Shown in pieces: positions 36,514-44,483 of a DNA stretch of 48,689 nucleotides. The notes beneath the pieces are model-generated. The model ran no database searches. It saw nothing but the letters and a program-made list of their open reading frames with translations, and was not told the DNA's origin. The position numbers and the translations under genes were made by a program. The stretch covers positions 1 through 48,689 of the forward strand of contig JBDKSF010000122.1 in assembly GCA_039680785.1 (NCBI GenBank). Direction: 5' to 3'. The DNA is from Candidatus Cloacimonas sp. (GTDB lineage: Bacteria; Cloacimonadota; Cloacimonadia; Cloacimonadales; Cloacimonadaceae). How positions within the stretch are numbered: position 1 is the stretch's first letter; every line of letters starts with the position of its first letter.

Positions 36514-39059
36514 CTTAATTCCTTTTCCGAAGTGCGGATGAGAGCTTTCACCAAAAAAGAGCTGTCATTTGCCATCTGTTTCAGACAGTTATATGCTTCG
36601 GGAGTTCCAATTTGTTTTAAGGATTTGGCAGCTAAATAGCGATATCTTTCACAGGGATGAAAAGCATATTGGGCAAGCAAATTTACGCTCTCTGCATTTT
36701 TTATGCTTCCTAACAGCGAAAGGCAGGTTGTTACATATTTTCCGTTTTCTAAATGTTTTCGCAAGGGCTCAATTAAAGTGCTGTCACCTGTCTCGGCAAT
36801 CAAAGTTAGAGCATTTTTAGCTTTCAAGCTATCTTCGGCGTCAACATAGTTAAATAGTTCTTTTTTAAAATCGGCATTGGCATCCACCAAAACCTCCAAA
36901 GCACGATATTCCAGTCCGGACTTCGTTCCCAGCTTGTTTTTTGTAATGTAATCAATCGCTTCATCAGCTCTAAAAAGCATTATTTCACGCGCTTTTTTCA
37001 CTCTTTCAACGGCATTGCCAACTTCCCATTCTGAGGCAGCGGCAAAAATTTGTTCCATTGGCTCATCCGAAGTAGGCGGGGGCAGCATTTCCATTTCTGC
37101 CTGTTTTACTTTTTCACTTATTGCTGGGCTGATTAAATCGCTGCCAATAGCATAAGTGCCTTGTTTCCATACTTTTCCATCTGCCTTAAGGGTATCGGGA
37201 TAAATATCCGTTCCACCTTCATCCAAAAAAAGACCTATACTGCCTGTAACTCTACTGTAAGCAGCGTTTCCATAATTTTGGGGATTATTTCTTTCATAAC
37301 GATCATTGCCGCTTTTATCCACAAAAATACCTACGGAATTACTTAAACCCAAGCCATTGCCACCTTCAATGGAATAGGCATCATCGCCTTTGGCATCAAT
37401 AAAAATTCCCACACCCCAATCGTGACCTGCACCTTGACCGGGTCCATGTCGGCTGTAATATGTATCTTCACCTTCGCCATCAAAAAGAAAACCACCCGCC
37501 AAATGAATACCAGAGCCCTGAGGATAATATATGGCATTATAAACATCATTTCCACTTTCATCTATCAACATTCCCAAAGCATACCAGTAAGCTGAGCCCT
37601 GAGCATAAACCCCTCCCATATATCTATCGTTACCTTTTTTATCAAAAAGGAGTCCCAAGCCACCGGCAAAATCGGGTCTAAAACCAAATCCCATACCTTG
37701 TCCCAGAGTTAAATAATCGTTTGGCATTAAAGGTGAATGGAAATATTTTCCGCCTATTGTATAATTATCGGCACCGCCAAAATCCAGCAAAGCGCCAGTA
37801 GAACGAATTGAACCACATCCTTGAGCCAGACAACTGGCACTGTAAAAATCATTTCCCTCAATGTCTTGAAGTAGGGAAAGTCCGCGCACAGCAGCACCCT
37901 GGCTAAATAGACCACTTTCATAAATGTCGTTTCCGGAAAAATCACGATGGATTTGCAGTCCCATCATTGCCGCAAAAGAAAAATCACCTGTGCGGTAAAT
38001 ATCGTTTCCGGCTTTATCATCAGAAATTCCCAAACCGGAAAGAGCCAAAAATTGACCTCCAATGGCTGGATTCAGATAGCTGTCATCCCCATTATAATCA
38101 ATCAGCAGATAAGTATAATTTTTTGCACCGGTTGCCAAAGTCATTGTATATTTATCATTTCCGCCCGGTTCAATCAGCAGAATTAGCGGTTTTTTAAGCA
38201 TTTTATCGTTATAGTAATCATCATTTAGCGTTCCGATCAGCATTGTTCCATATTTGCCTATTTTCACTATGGGCTTTTTATTTTTGTAGGATAATTTTCC
38301 TGCTTCGCTGCTGATTACATCCGCTAAAGCTAAAAATTGCATTCCAGCTTGTTGCAAATCTAATTCGGAAAGAGACCCCATCAGTTCTTTTATTTCGGCG
38401 TCCTCAATTTCTGCCAAAACGGGTAAATGATGTTTGGCAAAATAAGCGGCATAGCTATCTTTATCTTCATTTTCCATCAGAGCCGTAAAGAGATAGGCAA
38501 CATATTTGTCCCATTGTTCATTGTCATAATTGGAATATGCTTTTGCCAAAACGGGTATAATCTGGTTTAGAGCGGTCTCGTAAAAATTGCAGATGTCTTT
38601 GGGCTGCTTTACTTTATGCCAAAAATCCTGCAGGTAAAATTCTTTGTAGCGCAGATAAATAGAAAAGGCGCTATCTTCATCAATTGCCTTTCGATAAAGA
38701 ACATCCGCCAGATAGGCAAATTTCTCATCATCATTCGCTTCATTTGCTGCCTTTCTAATTTGTTGCATCAAGTCCAAACCGTAATAGGGCTCCTGCAAAG
38801 CTCTTAAAAAGTCCTGACTTTTTCCCCAGGTAGAAAGGTCCCAATCCTTTTCGTAGTTCAAATCGGAAGGGCTCAATTGAATCGCTGCAAGCATTTTTTC
38901 CAGCTCACATAAGTCCTTCTCCGCAAGCGGATGATAATCTTTTTCTGCAAGTGTATCTTGTTTTGCCGTAAGAGAATCACCGGCAGAAAAAGTTTCTCCT
39001 TTCAGCACGGAAATCAGTATTATATGAAGCATAAAGATTAGTATGGCAGTTCTTTTCAT
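36510..39059 (-). CDS. Secreted 849-residue protein with twelve GxDxY repeats and C-terminal HEAT-like repeats
   Basis: A signal-like N-terminus (MKRTAILIFMLHIILISVLKG) and a helical region (about 45-260) precede a repeat block at 293-620. The motif [G]-[N/D/A/T/E]-D-x-Y occurs twelve times (from GGNDKYTM to GGTDIYPD) at roughly 20-45 residue intervals. Most copies are preceded by a hydrophobic LxxD strand and by alternating small residues, as in a beta-solenoid. A HEAT-like helical region (about 680-849; LGSIKNAESVNLLAQYA, KSLKQIGTPEAYNCL) ends it. I know no name for this arrangement. It heads the rsmG-parA-parB-rfbB chain and overlaps rsmG. The function is unknown. Confidence 0.7.
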   Translation of the reverse strand: MKRTAILIFMLHIILISVLKGETFSAGDSLTAKQDTLAEKDYHPLAEKDLCELEKMLAAIQLSPSDLNYEKDWDLSTWGKSQDFLRALQEPYYGLDLMQQIRKAANEANDDEKFAYLADVLYRKAIDEDSAFSIYLRYKEFYLQDFWHKVKQPKDICNFYETALNQIIPVLAKAYSNYDNEQWDKYVAYLFTALMENEDKDSYAAYFAKHHLPVLAEIEDAEIKELMGSLSELDLQQAGMQFLALADVISSEAGKLSYKNKKPIVKIGKYGTMLIGTLNDDYYNDKMLKKPLILLIEPGGNDKYTMTLATGAKNYTYLLIDYNGDDSYLNPAIGGQFLALSGLGISDDKAGNDIYRTGDFSFAAMMGLQIHRDFSGNDIYESGLFSQGAAVRGLSLLQDIEGNDFYSASCLAQGCGSIRSTGALLDFGGADNYTIGGKYFHSPLMPNDYLTLGQGMGFGFRPDFAGGLGLLFDKKGNDRYMGGVYAQGSAYWYALGMLIDESGNDVYNAIYYPQGSGIHLAGGFLFDGEGEDTYYSRHGPGQGAGHDWGVGIFIDAKGDDAYSIEGGNGLGLSNSVGIFVDKSGNDRYERNNPQNYGNAAYSRVTGSIGLFLDEGGTDIYPDTLKADGKVWKQGTYAIGSDLISPAISEKVKQAEMEMLPPPTSDEPMEQIFAAASEWEVGNAVERVKKAREIMLFRADEAIDYITKNKLGTKSGLEYRALEVLVDANADFKKELFNYVDAEDSLKAKNALTLIAETGDSTLIEPLRKHLENGKYVTTCLSLLGSIKNAESVNLLAQYAFHPCERYRYLAAKSLKQIGTPEAYNCLKQMANDSSFLVKALIRTSEKELR

Positions 39060-39078
39060 TTATTCCTCTTGAAAAATC

Positions 39079-39107
39079 AAATTCTGGGAAAGTTGTTTTG
39101 CTGTCAA
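39079..39107 (-). promoter_or_regulatory. Candidate promoter of the 849-residue gene and rsmG-parAB-rfbB
   Basis: TTGACA (39107-39102 on the minus strand) is a consensus -35; after 17 nt the hexamer is GAATTT, a poor -10. It is about 45 nt upstream of the ATG. Confidence 0.35.
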
Positions 39108-39134
39108 CCTTTAGATTATCCCAAGAGAAAAAAA

Positions 39135-39385
39135 AGAATTCTCACAGATTGCACAGATTTAACAGATAATAGGTATGGGATGAATAGGATTATTTTAGCG
39201 GAGGGCTGAGAGCTTAGAAAAAAAAGATCTCTCACAGATTGCACAGATGACACAGATTAAAAAGAGAATAGGTTTGGGATGAATGGACTATTTTAGCGGA
39301 GGGCTGAGAGCAGAGAAAAAAAAGATCTCTCACAGATTGCACAGATGACACAGATTAAAAAGAGAATAGGTTTGGGATGAACAGG
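39135..39385. repeat. Three tandem CTCACAGATT-type repeats
   Basis: Units start at 39141, 39231 and 39329 (periods 90 and 98 nt). Each contains CTCACAGATTGCACAGAT, an A-rich AGAGAATAGG part and the tail TTTTAGCGGAGGGCTGAGAG. A related single copy lies at 10505-10541 in inverse orientation. Confidence 0.8.
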
Positions 39386-39426
39386 ATTGAAAAGATGTTA
39401 GAGATTTTTAAAACAATATTTACCTT

Positions 39427-39640
39427 AAAAGCCCGGAGGGCGACACAATCATAGCGATGGGTGCGTAAGCCCCTCGTAAAAATGAAAGACACAATCTTTT
39501 TCTTTTTCATTTTCGTTTACCCATAAAGCCCCCCAAGGGCGACACAATCATAGCGATGGGTGCGTAAGCCCCTCGAAAAAGAAAGACAAAAACATCATAT
39601 TCTCATTCTCATATACCCAAAAAAAGCCCCCAAAGGCAAC
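39427..39640. repeat. Second cluster of GGGCGACACAATCATAGCG repeats
   Basis: Two good units (from about 39427 and 39524) and a partial one (about 39620) belong to the family at 27761-28465: GGGCGACACAATCATAGCGA followed by GTAAGCCCCTCG. The two sites are 11 kb apart. Confidence 0.75.
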
Positions 39641-39825
39641 ACCTCTCTTTACACAAACATTCTCTCTAACCCGATTCCTTATTCGCTGTCCCAGAATCAG
39701 ATAAAGCAATATAACACCATTCATTTAACCCTTTTAAACCCAGGCAGAGGCATAACCAAAAGTTCAAACGCCCAAACTTTTTATCTTGCATCAATCTAAT
39801 TACTTACATCTATCTCTTTACTATC

Positions 39826-39935
39826 TGCCTGCTTATGGCGCTTATAACACTCCGCTACTTCCTGAATGTATCCCGAATGAAAATAAGAGAAGCGTTCGGG
39901 ATGCGTTCGAGCAGCATTTGAGAAACAAGCAGGCA
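39826..39935 (+). repeat. Long hairpin element, copy B
   Basis: The element is bounded by the perfect inverted repeat TGCCTGCTT/AAGCAGGCA. Its inner 22 positions (39858-39879 with 39893-39914) give 16 Watson-Crick pairs, 4 T-G wobbles and 2 mismatches around a 13-nt loop AAAATAAGAGAAG. It aligns directly with copy A (14008-14151), with compensatory changes in the stem. Flanking sequence shows no clear target-site duplication. Confidence 0.75.
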
Positions 39936-40001
39936 TCTATTAAGAATGTCCCTAATGCATTGTAACTCCGTTAATTACAAAAATGGAGAAAAATATTTCG
40001 G

Positions 40002-40033
40002 TTTTGTCACCCTTTTGGGCATTTTTGTCACCC
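40002..40033. promoter_or_regulatory. Direct repeats TTTTGTCACCC upstream of the 148-residue gene
   Basis: TTTTGTCACCC occurs at 40002-40012 and 40023-40033, so the copies are 21 nt apart, two helical turns. They end 36 nt before the ATG at 40070. They may be an operator, or part of a mobile boundary. Confidence 0.35.
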
Positions 40034-40069
40034 CCTTATATATGAAGAAGAAAATTTAGGAGATACAAA

Positions 40070-40516
40070 ATGAAAGTTAGCTTCAAATACGGATTAGCCG
40101 GCTATACCGGCAAAACGGACGGACTGGTCTATTGTTATAACCGCCATACTGGCAAAGTGTATGCGCGTCACAAAAGCAATCCTCGCTTAACGAAAGAAAA
40201 TGAACGCATCGGAAAAATGTCCAAAAACATATTTGGCTTAAAACCATCGGCGGCATATAAGGACGATTTACAGCTTTACTGTATGCGCTATAATGGATTA
40301 CGAAACAACCAGGAAAAGCGTATTGGCTCCTGGGTAAATCTCTATGTGATCCTGATGACCAATATGGCAAAAGCAATGCCCAATATAAACTTAAATACTA
40401 TCACTCGCGCCGAAATTTATCAAAACGACCTGCCCTGCCAAAATATTAAAAAAGCGGTGGAGGCAGGTATCCTATCTCCAGTGGAAGGTTATGAAAGATT
40501 AACCGCTTTATTGTAA
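40070..40516 (+). CDS. Small basic hypothetical protein, 148 residues
   Basis: The frame has a good AGGAGATACAAA ribosome binding site and a strong terminator after it, so it is very probably expressed alone. The protein is basic, with a tyrosine- and glycine-rich start (KYGLAGYTGKTDGLVYCYN), then a charged region (RLTKENERIGKMSKNI) and a helical end. There is no signal peptide or membrane segment. The layout loosely recalls DUF6266-type proteins of Bacteroidetes (GxSGKxGxVVG start, basic middle), but I cannot claim homology. It lies just ahead of the cas operon; no functional link is shown. Confidence 0.65.
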   Translation: MKVSFKYGLAGYTGKTDGLVYCYNRHTGKVYARHKSNPRLTKENERIGKMSKNIFGLKPSAAYKDDLQLYCMRYNGLRNNQEKRIGSWVNLYVILMTNMAKAMPNINLNTITRAEIYQNDLPCQNIKKAVEAGILSPVEGYERLTALL

Positions 40517-40540
40517 CTACGAAATCGCTGTTTCAATAAT

Positions 40541-40579
40541 GGATAAAGTGTGCTTAAATTGTGCACTTTATCCTTTTTG
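40541..40579 (+). terminator. Intrinsic terminator of the 148-residue gene
   Basis: GGATAAAGTG and CACTTTATCC form a perfect 10-bp stem around a 13-nt loop, followed by TTTTT. It begins 24 nt after the stop codon at 40516. It separates this gene from the cas promoter. Confidence 0.9.
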
Positions 40580-40745
40580 TGTGGGGCTAATCCATTGTAT
40601 TTCCATAATTGAATTTTGGTAATCCAAGGACAAATATTTCTTATACTTTTTCTATTTCATTGAGCTCATATAGGAAAATAATTCTTCTCTTCTATATTTT
40701 TGTCTTAATACCTTAGCATTAATTCTCCATATTTAATTTTTCCAC

Positions 40746-40774
40746 TTGACAAGATTATCTTATGTAACAATAAA
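40746..40774 (+). promoter_or_regulatory. Candidate promoter of the cas operon
   Basis: TTGACA (40746-40751) and AATAAA (40769-40774) are spaced by 17 nt. The sequence from 40580 to 40745 is AT-rich, and I see neither a gene nor CRISPR repeats in it. Confidence 0.55.
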
Positions 40775-40807
40775 GAATTAATGGCGTTTTTTAGGAAGGA
40801 AGATTTT

Positions 40808-40846
40808 ATGGTGATTGTCGCTAAATATCTGACTGGGAAAGGGTGA
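40808..40846 (+). CDS. Putative 12-residue leader peptide before cas6
   Basis: ATG at 40808 follows a GGAAGGA Shine-Dalgarno and opens a frame MVIVAKYLTGKG that stops at TGA 40844-40846, one nt before the cas6 ATG. The tight spacing would let terminating ribosomes start cas6. There is no codon bias at this length, so chance cannot be excluded. Confidence 0.35.
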   Translation: MVIVAKYLTGKG

Positions 40847-40847
40847 G

Positions 40848-41519
40848 ATGAAAATTCGATATTTAATTGTCAGCTGGACTGATGTTCTGCTCGAGCCAAG
40901 GGATATACCCAAACTGAGAGGTTTCTTTGTGAATCAATTTCCTGAAGATCATATTTTTCATAATCACTTACCTGGGTTTGGATATAACTATAAAGCTCCC
41001 CAAATTCAATATCGGGTAATGGAAAAACATCCTGCCTTGCTTGCCATCAATGATGGTATAGATATTATCAAAAAGGTCTTTCTGGAAGTGGATAAACTGG
41101 AAATTAACGGTAAAACCCTCGTTTCCAACGAAAGAGAGATCTCCTTGAAAGAAGAGGACTTTGGCTTAACCGAAAACTATTATACTTACTTTTTTGCCTC
41201 TCCCTGGATGGCTTTGAACCAGGAAAACTATAAGGACTATAATAAAATGAATGCTTTTCAGCGTAACCAAAAACTAAAAACTATCCTGAAAAATAACCTC
41301 AAAACCCTTTCCAAGGCATTTAACTATTGGATTCCAGATGTGGAAAAACTAAATGTGGATGGCTGGTTTAAACCCCTGGAAGTAAATTTCCATAATCAAC
41401 CTATGCAATGCTTTACCGGCGATTTTACAACCAATTTCCTTATCCCTGAATTCCTTGGTCTCGGAAAACAAAGTGCTCGCGGCTTTGGTGTAGTAAGAAA
41501 AAGAAAGGAGGAAAAATGA
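40848..41519 (+). CDS. cas6: CRISPR-associated endoribonuclease Cas6 (Cas6b-like)
   Basis: Cas6 cuts the repeat RNA to make mature crRNAs. The 223-residue product has the N-terminal RAMP part (YKAPQIQYRVMEKHPALLAINDG, split here for brevity by no gap of note) and the C-terminal glycine-rich signature GLGKQSARGFGVVR (about 205-218). These match Cas6b-type proteins more than classical Cas6. Likely catalytic histidines (H35, H38, H40 region) are in the N-terminal half. Its stop overlaps the cas8b start as ATGA. Confidence 0.9.
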   Translation: MKIRYLIVSWTDVLLEPRDIPKLRGFFVNQFPEDHIFHNHLPGFGYNYKAPQIQYRVMEKHPALLAINDGIDIIKKVFLEVDKLEINGKTLVSNEREISLKEEDFGLTENYYTYFFASPWMALNQENYKDYNKMNAFQRNQKLKTILKNNLKTLSKAFNYWIPDVEKLNVDGWFKPLEVNFHNQPMQCFTGDFTTNFLIPEFLGLGKQSARGFGVVRKRKEEK

Positions 41520-43615
41520 TTCCTTTATATCAAGCTATAGGGAAAATAGTATTAAAAACAGTGAATTTTAACTCGCTTCCCGAAAAAGAACAAAAACTAT
41601 TGATTGTGAAACAGTATTGTAATGAACTGAACAATTATAAATGGCCGAAAAAAGTGGTCAATAATGTGGTCAATAATGTGGACAATAATGTGGACAATAA
41701 TGTGGACAATAATGTAAAAGATGATGTTGGAAGGTTATTGGAGTTAAACCTTGATACTACTAAAAAGGTATGCTATTTTTCCCAGGGTACTCAATTAATT
41801 CCTGAAAAAAAAGATGAACTCTTGGTTTTTTCTAATTATTCTCCAAATGATCCTTCTATCTATGCTGCCCACATATCGTTAAAACCACTACTGCAATTTG
41901 AACTATATAATTATGTAGAAAACAACTTCAAAAAAATACCGTGGAAAGAAGAAACTCGGGGAAAGGAGTTCTTAAACTATCTCAAAGATATACAAGAGAC
42001 ATTTTTCAGAATGGAAAATAATATTATCTCACTTAAATATGATAAGCTTAAAGAAGACCAACAAAAGGATTTTCCTGATCCTGAGAATATACCTGAACTT
42101 AAAGATAAGCTGAATGAAAAAAAGGACTACAACAAAGAATTTCAAAAATACTTAAAAAAATATCTTTCTACTACTATAAAAGATTTTGTTACAGAAAGAC
42201 AAGCTTATGCTTTAAAGATTGATGGTCAATTTTTGCATCAAACGAAGTATGCCGATTGTTATATTGATGTTTTGTATCATTACCTTTTTGACAGACATTA
42301 TTTAGATAACACAAAACAGGGCTATTGTCATATCTGTGGAAATGAATCTACCTTACCTAAAGACATAGCTATTAAACAGAAATTTTTTGGAACTACTAAC
42401 CCTCTTTATTTTGATAAAGTAGACGGAAATTTAACTCACAATGCTTTTTCAATGTGCGAAAATTGCAATCAGCAAGTTTTAATAGGAATTCAATATGCAT
42501 CTACAAAGTTGAGAACAACCTTACTTGGTTTGAAAACTATAGTCCTACCCGAAATTAAGTTTGAAATTGATAATGATGAAGAACTAATTGATCCTCAAAA
42601 ACTTAATATGGCTACAAAGCTTCTGGAGCGAATACCCTTAGATCAAAAAAGGGATGATATTAATACTCTTAATACACTTCTCAGAAGGTTAAAAGAATTT
42701 ACTTTGCTTTTTTATAACAAACCAAGCCCTACTTCACAAGAATTTATCATTAATGGTATGATTAAAAACATCAATCTAAAGGAATTAATCGCTAAAACTG
42801 AACACTTGAATAAAATGGTTCAGGATTATAACTTAGGTTCTTTATATGGTAAACAGGCATGTTTATCTTTTGAAGGGCTTAGATATTTAATTCTACCTTC
42901 AAAAGAATCTCATCCAGGTATGGATCAAAATGATTATACTGTATTGAATAAAAACATTATCAGTTCTTTAGGGACATACATATATAAAAGGAACTTTCAA
43001 TATTATGATCTTATCTGTAGGTTTGCTGATATTTATAATCGGAAAAACAATAATTTGAAAACCGAGAATAAGTATTTTTTAAATATAACCCCCTTTCTTA
43101 TGACCCTATATTTAGATCACTTAATAAAATTTAATCAATTAGAAGGAGTATCAATTATGGAACAGCGTAATTTAATTTCAAAGCTGCAGGATGAAAGAAT
43201 CACTGTATATTTTAACTCTCATTCCCAAATTTATGAAAACAACTTCTTTGCTCAAGGACTTTTCATATTGGGTATGTATATTGCCGCGATAGAATCCGAA
43301 CAGAGAAAAAAGAATATCAAAAGCACTTTAATTAATAGATTGAATCTGCGTGGTATTCCTGTTCAAAAAGTTAAGTCCTTGATGGCTATGGTTGATGAAA
43401 TGGGTAAGGTTTGGAATATATTTTATGATTCTATAACTGAAAATTATTACAGAGAATGTTTGCAAGGTATAGAGAACTCTTCTCTATCACCGGAAGAAAT
43501 TGTCTTTCACATTTTAAGTGGCAGGGCTTATTCAAATTATTTAGGTGCTATGTATAAATTAGAACATCCAGATAAAACTGAAAAAAATCAGGAGGAACAA
43601 AATGATCAACAATAA
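41516..43615 (+). CDS. cas8b: Type I-B large Cascade subunit Cas8b (Csh1-like)
   Basis: Cas8b is the large effector subunit that recognises the PAM and recruits Cas3. The 699-residue protein has a zinc-finger-like pair of CxxC motifs (C271/C274 in YCHICGNES and C314/C317 in MCENCNQQ), as expected for the Csh1/TM1802 group. A low-complexity V-[V/D]-N-N tract (residues 47-66) is encoded by a 12-nt tandem repeat. The gene lies between cas6 and cas7, with overlaps at both ends. Sequence divergence in this subunit is normal, so the family rests on cysteines, length and synteny. Confidence 0.88.
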   Translation: MIPLYQAIGKIVLKTVNFNSLPEKEQKLLIVKQYCNELNNYKWPKKVVNNVVNNVDNNVDNNVDNNVKDDVGRLLELNLDTTKKVCYFSQGTQLIPEKKDELLVFSNYSPNDPSIYAAHISLKPLLQFELYNYVENNFKKIPWKEETRGKEFLNYLKDIQETFFRMENNIISLKYDKLKEDQQKDFPDPENIPELKDKLNEKKDYNKEFQKYLKKYLSTTIKDFVTERQAYALKIDGQFLHQTKYADCYIDVLYHYLFDRHYLDNTKQGYCHICGNESTLPKDIAIKQKFFGTTNPLYFDKVDGNLTHNAFSMCENCNQQVLIGIQYASTKLRTTLLGLKTIVLPEIKFEIDNDEELIDPQKLNMATKLLERIPLDQKRDDINTLNTLLRRLKEFTLLFYNKPSPTSQEFIINGMIKNINLKELIAKTEHLNKMVQDYNLGSLYGKQACLSFEGLRYLILPSKESHPGMDQNDYTVLNKNIISSLGTYIYKRNFQYYDLICRFADIYNRKNNNLKTENKYFLNITPFLMTLYLDHLIKFNQLEGVSIMEQRNLISKLQDERITVYFNSHSQIYENNFFAQGLFILGMYIAAIESEQRKKNIKSTLINRLNLRGIPVQKVKSLMAMVDEMGKVWNIFYDSITENYYRECLQGIENSSLSPEEIVFHILSGRAYSNYLGAMYKLEHPDKTEKNQEEQNDQQ
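41654..41713 (+). repeat. Five 12-nt microsatellite units inside cas8b
   Basis: The unit GTGGTCAATAAT occurs twice, then GTGGACAATAAT three times, in frame, encoding VVNN and VDNN. A sixth degenerate unit (VKDD) follows. Unit-number change would lengthen or shorten the protein by four residues without a frameshift. Confidence 0.9.
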
Positions 43616-44471
43616 CTCAGAAATCCTATTTCTTTACGATGCACAAATGTGCAATCCTAATGGTGATATGGACAATGAAAACAAACCTCGTATGGATTAT
43701 GATACTTTCATAAACCTTGTTTCCGATGTCCGCTTAAAACGCTATATTAGAGATTATTTTGAGGATATCAAAGGGGAGGAAATTTTTATTTCCAATAAAG
43801 CCAAAGATGCTAAAGAACGCAATAGCCAAATTAAAGCAATCAAGAAAGGACATATTGATTTGATTGATGTTCGTCTATTCGGAGCTGTAACTACAGAAGA
43901 GGATAAGGGTGGACATTTTACAGGACCGGTTCAATTTAACTGGGGTTATTCCTTACATCCTGTTGAAATGGTTGATAGTTCAACGATCACTTCCAGTTTT
44001 TCAGGTGGTCAAGGTATTGGTAAAGATTATCGTTTATATTATTCCCTAATTGCCTTTTCCGGAAGTATAAATGCCAATACTGCAAAAGAAACAAATCTTT
44101 CCGAAACAGACCTGCAACTTTTAGATGAGGCAATGCTTAATTCCATTCCTCTTGCCAGAACCAGAACTAAAATTGGACAATACCCACGTTTGTATTTGCG
44201 GATAGAATTGAAGGACAAAGATAAATTTTTAAAGGACTTACGCAGTATGATTAAGGTAACTTCTCAGAATTCTAATATAGCACAAAATCTTCGTCTTATC
44301 CGAAAACCGGAAGATTATGAATTAAACATCAACCCCTTAATAGAATATTTAAATCAAAACAGAGAATTGATTTCCTGCATTAATTACTGGAAAGATGAAC
44401 AGATATCAATTCCTGAGTTTGATAAAATTTTTATCCAAGAGAACTGGAAAAAACCGCTTTCCCTTAAATGA
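43602..44471 (+). CDS. cas7: Cas7 backbone subunit of type I-B Cascade (Csh2-like)
   Basis: Cas7 polymerises along the crRNA. The 289-residue protein begins LFLYDAQMCNPNGDMDNENKPR, split only by standard family spacing, and has VSDVRLKRYIRDYF, the RLFGAV block, GPVQFNWGYSLHPV and the SSFSGGQGIGKDYRLYYSLIAFSG segment. These fit the Csh2/Cas7b group. AGGAGGAACAAA precedes its ATG, which overlaps the end of cas8b by 14 nt. Confidence 0.93.
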   Translation: MINNNSEILFLYDAQMCNPNGDMDNENKPRMDYDTFINLVSDVRLKRYIRDYFEDIKGEEIFISNKAKDAKERNSQIKAIKKGHIDLIDVRLFGAVTTEEDKGGHFTGPVQFNWGYSLHPVEMVDSSTITSSFSGGQGIGKDYRLYYSLIAFSGSINANTAKETNLSETDLQLLDEAMLNSIPLARTRTKIGQYPRLYLRIELKDKDKFLKDLRSMIKVTSQNSNIAQNLRLIRKPEDYELNINPLIEYLNQNRELISCINYWKDEQISIPEFDKIFIQENWKKPLSLK

Positions 44472-44483
44472 TGGGGGAAAGAT

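Noticed and set aside
40580-40745. Possible CRISPR leader or array next to cas6
   Set aside because: The stretch is AT-rich with no direct repeats; only the downstream promoter is supported.
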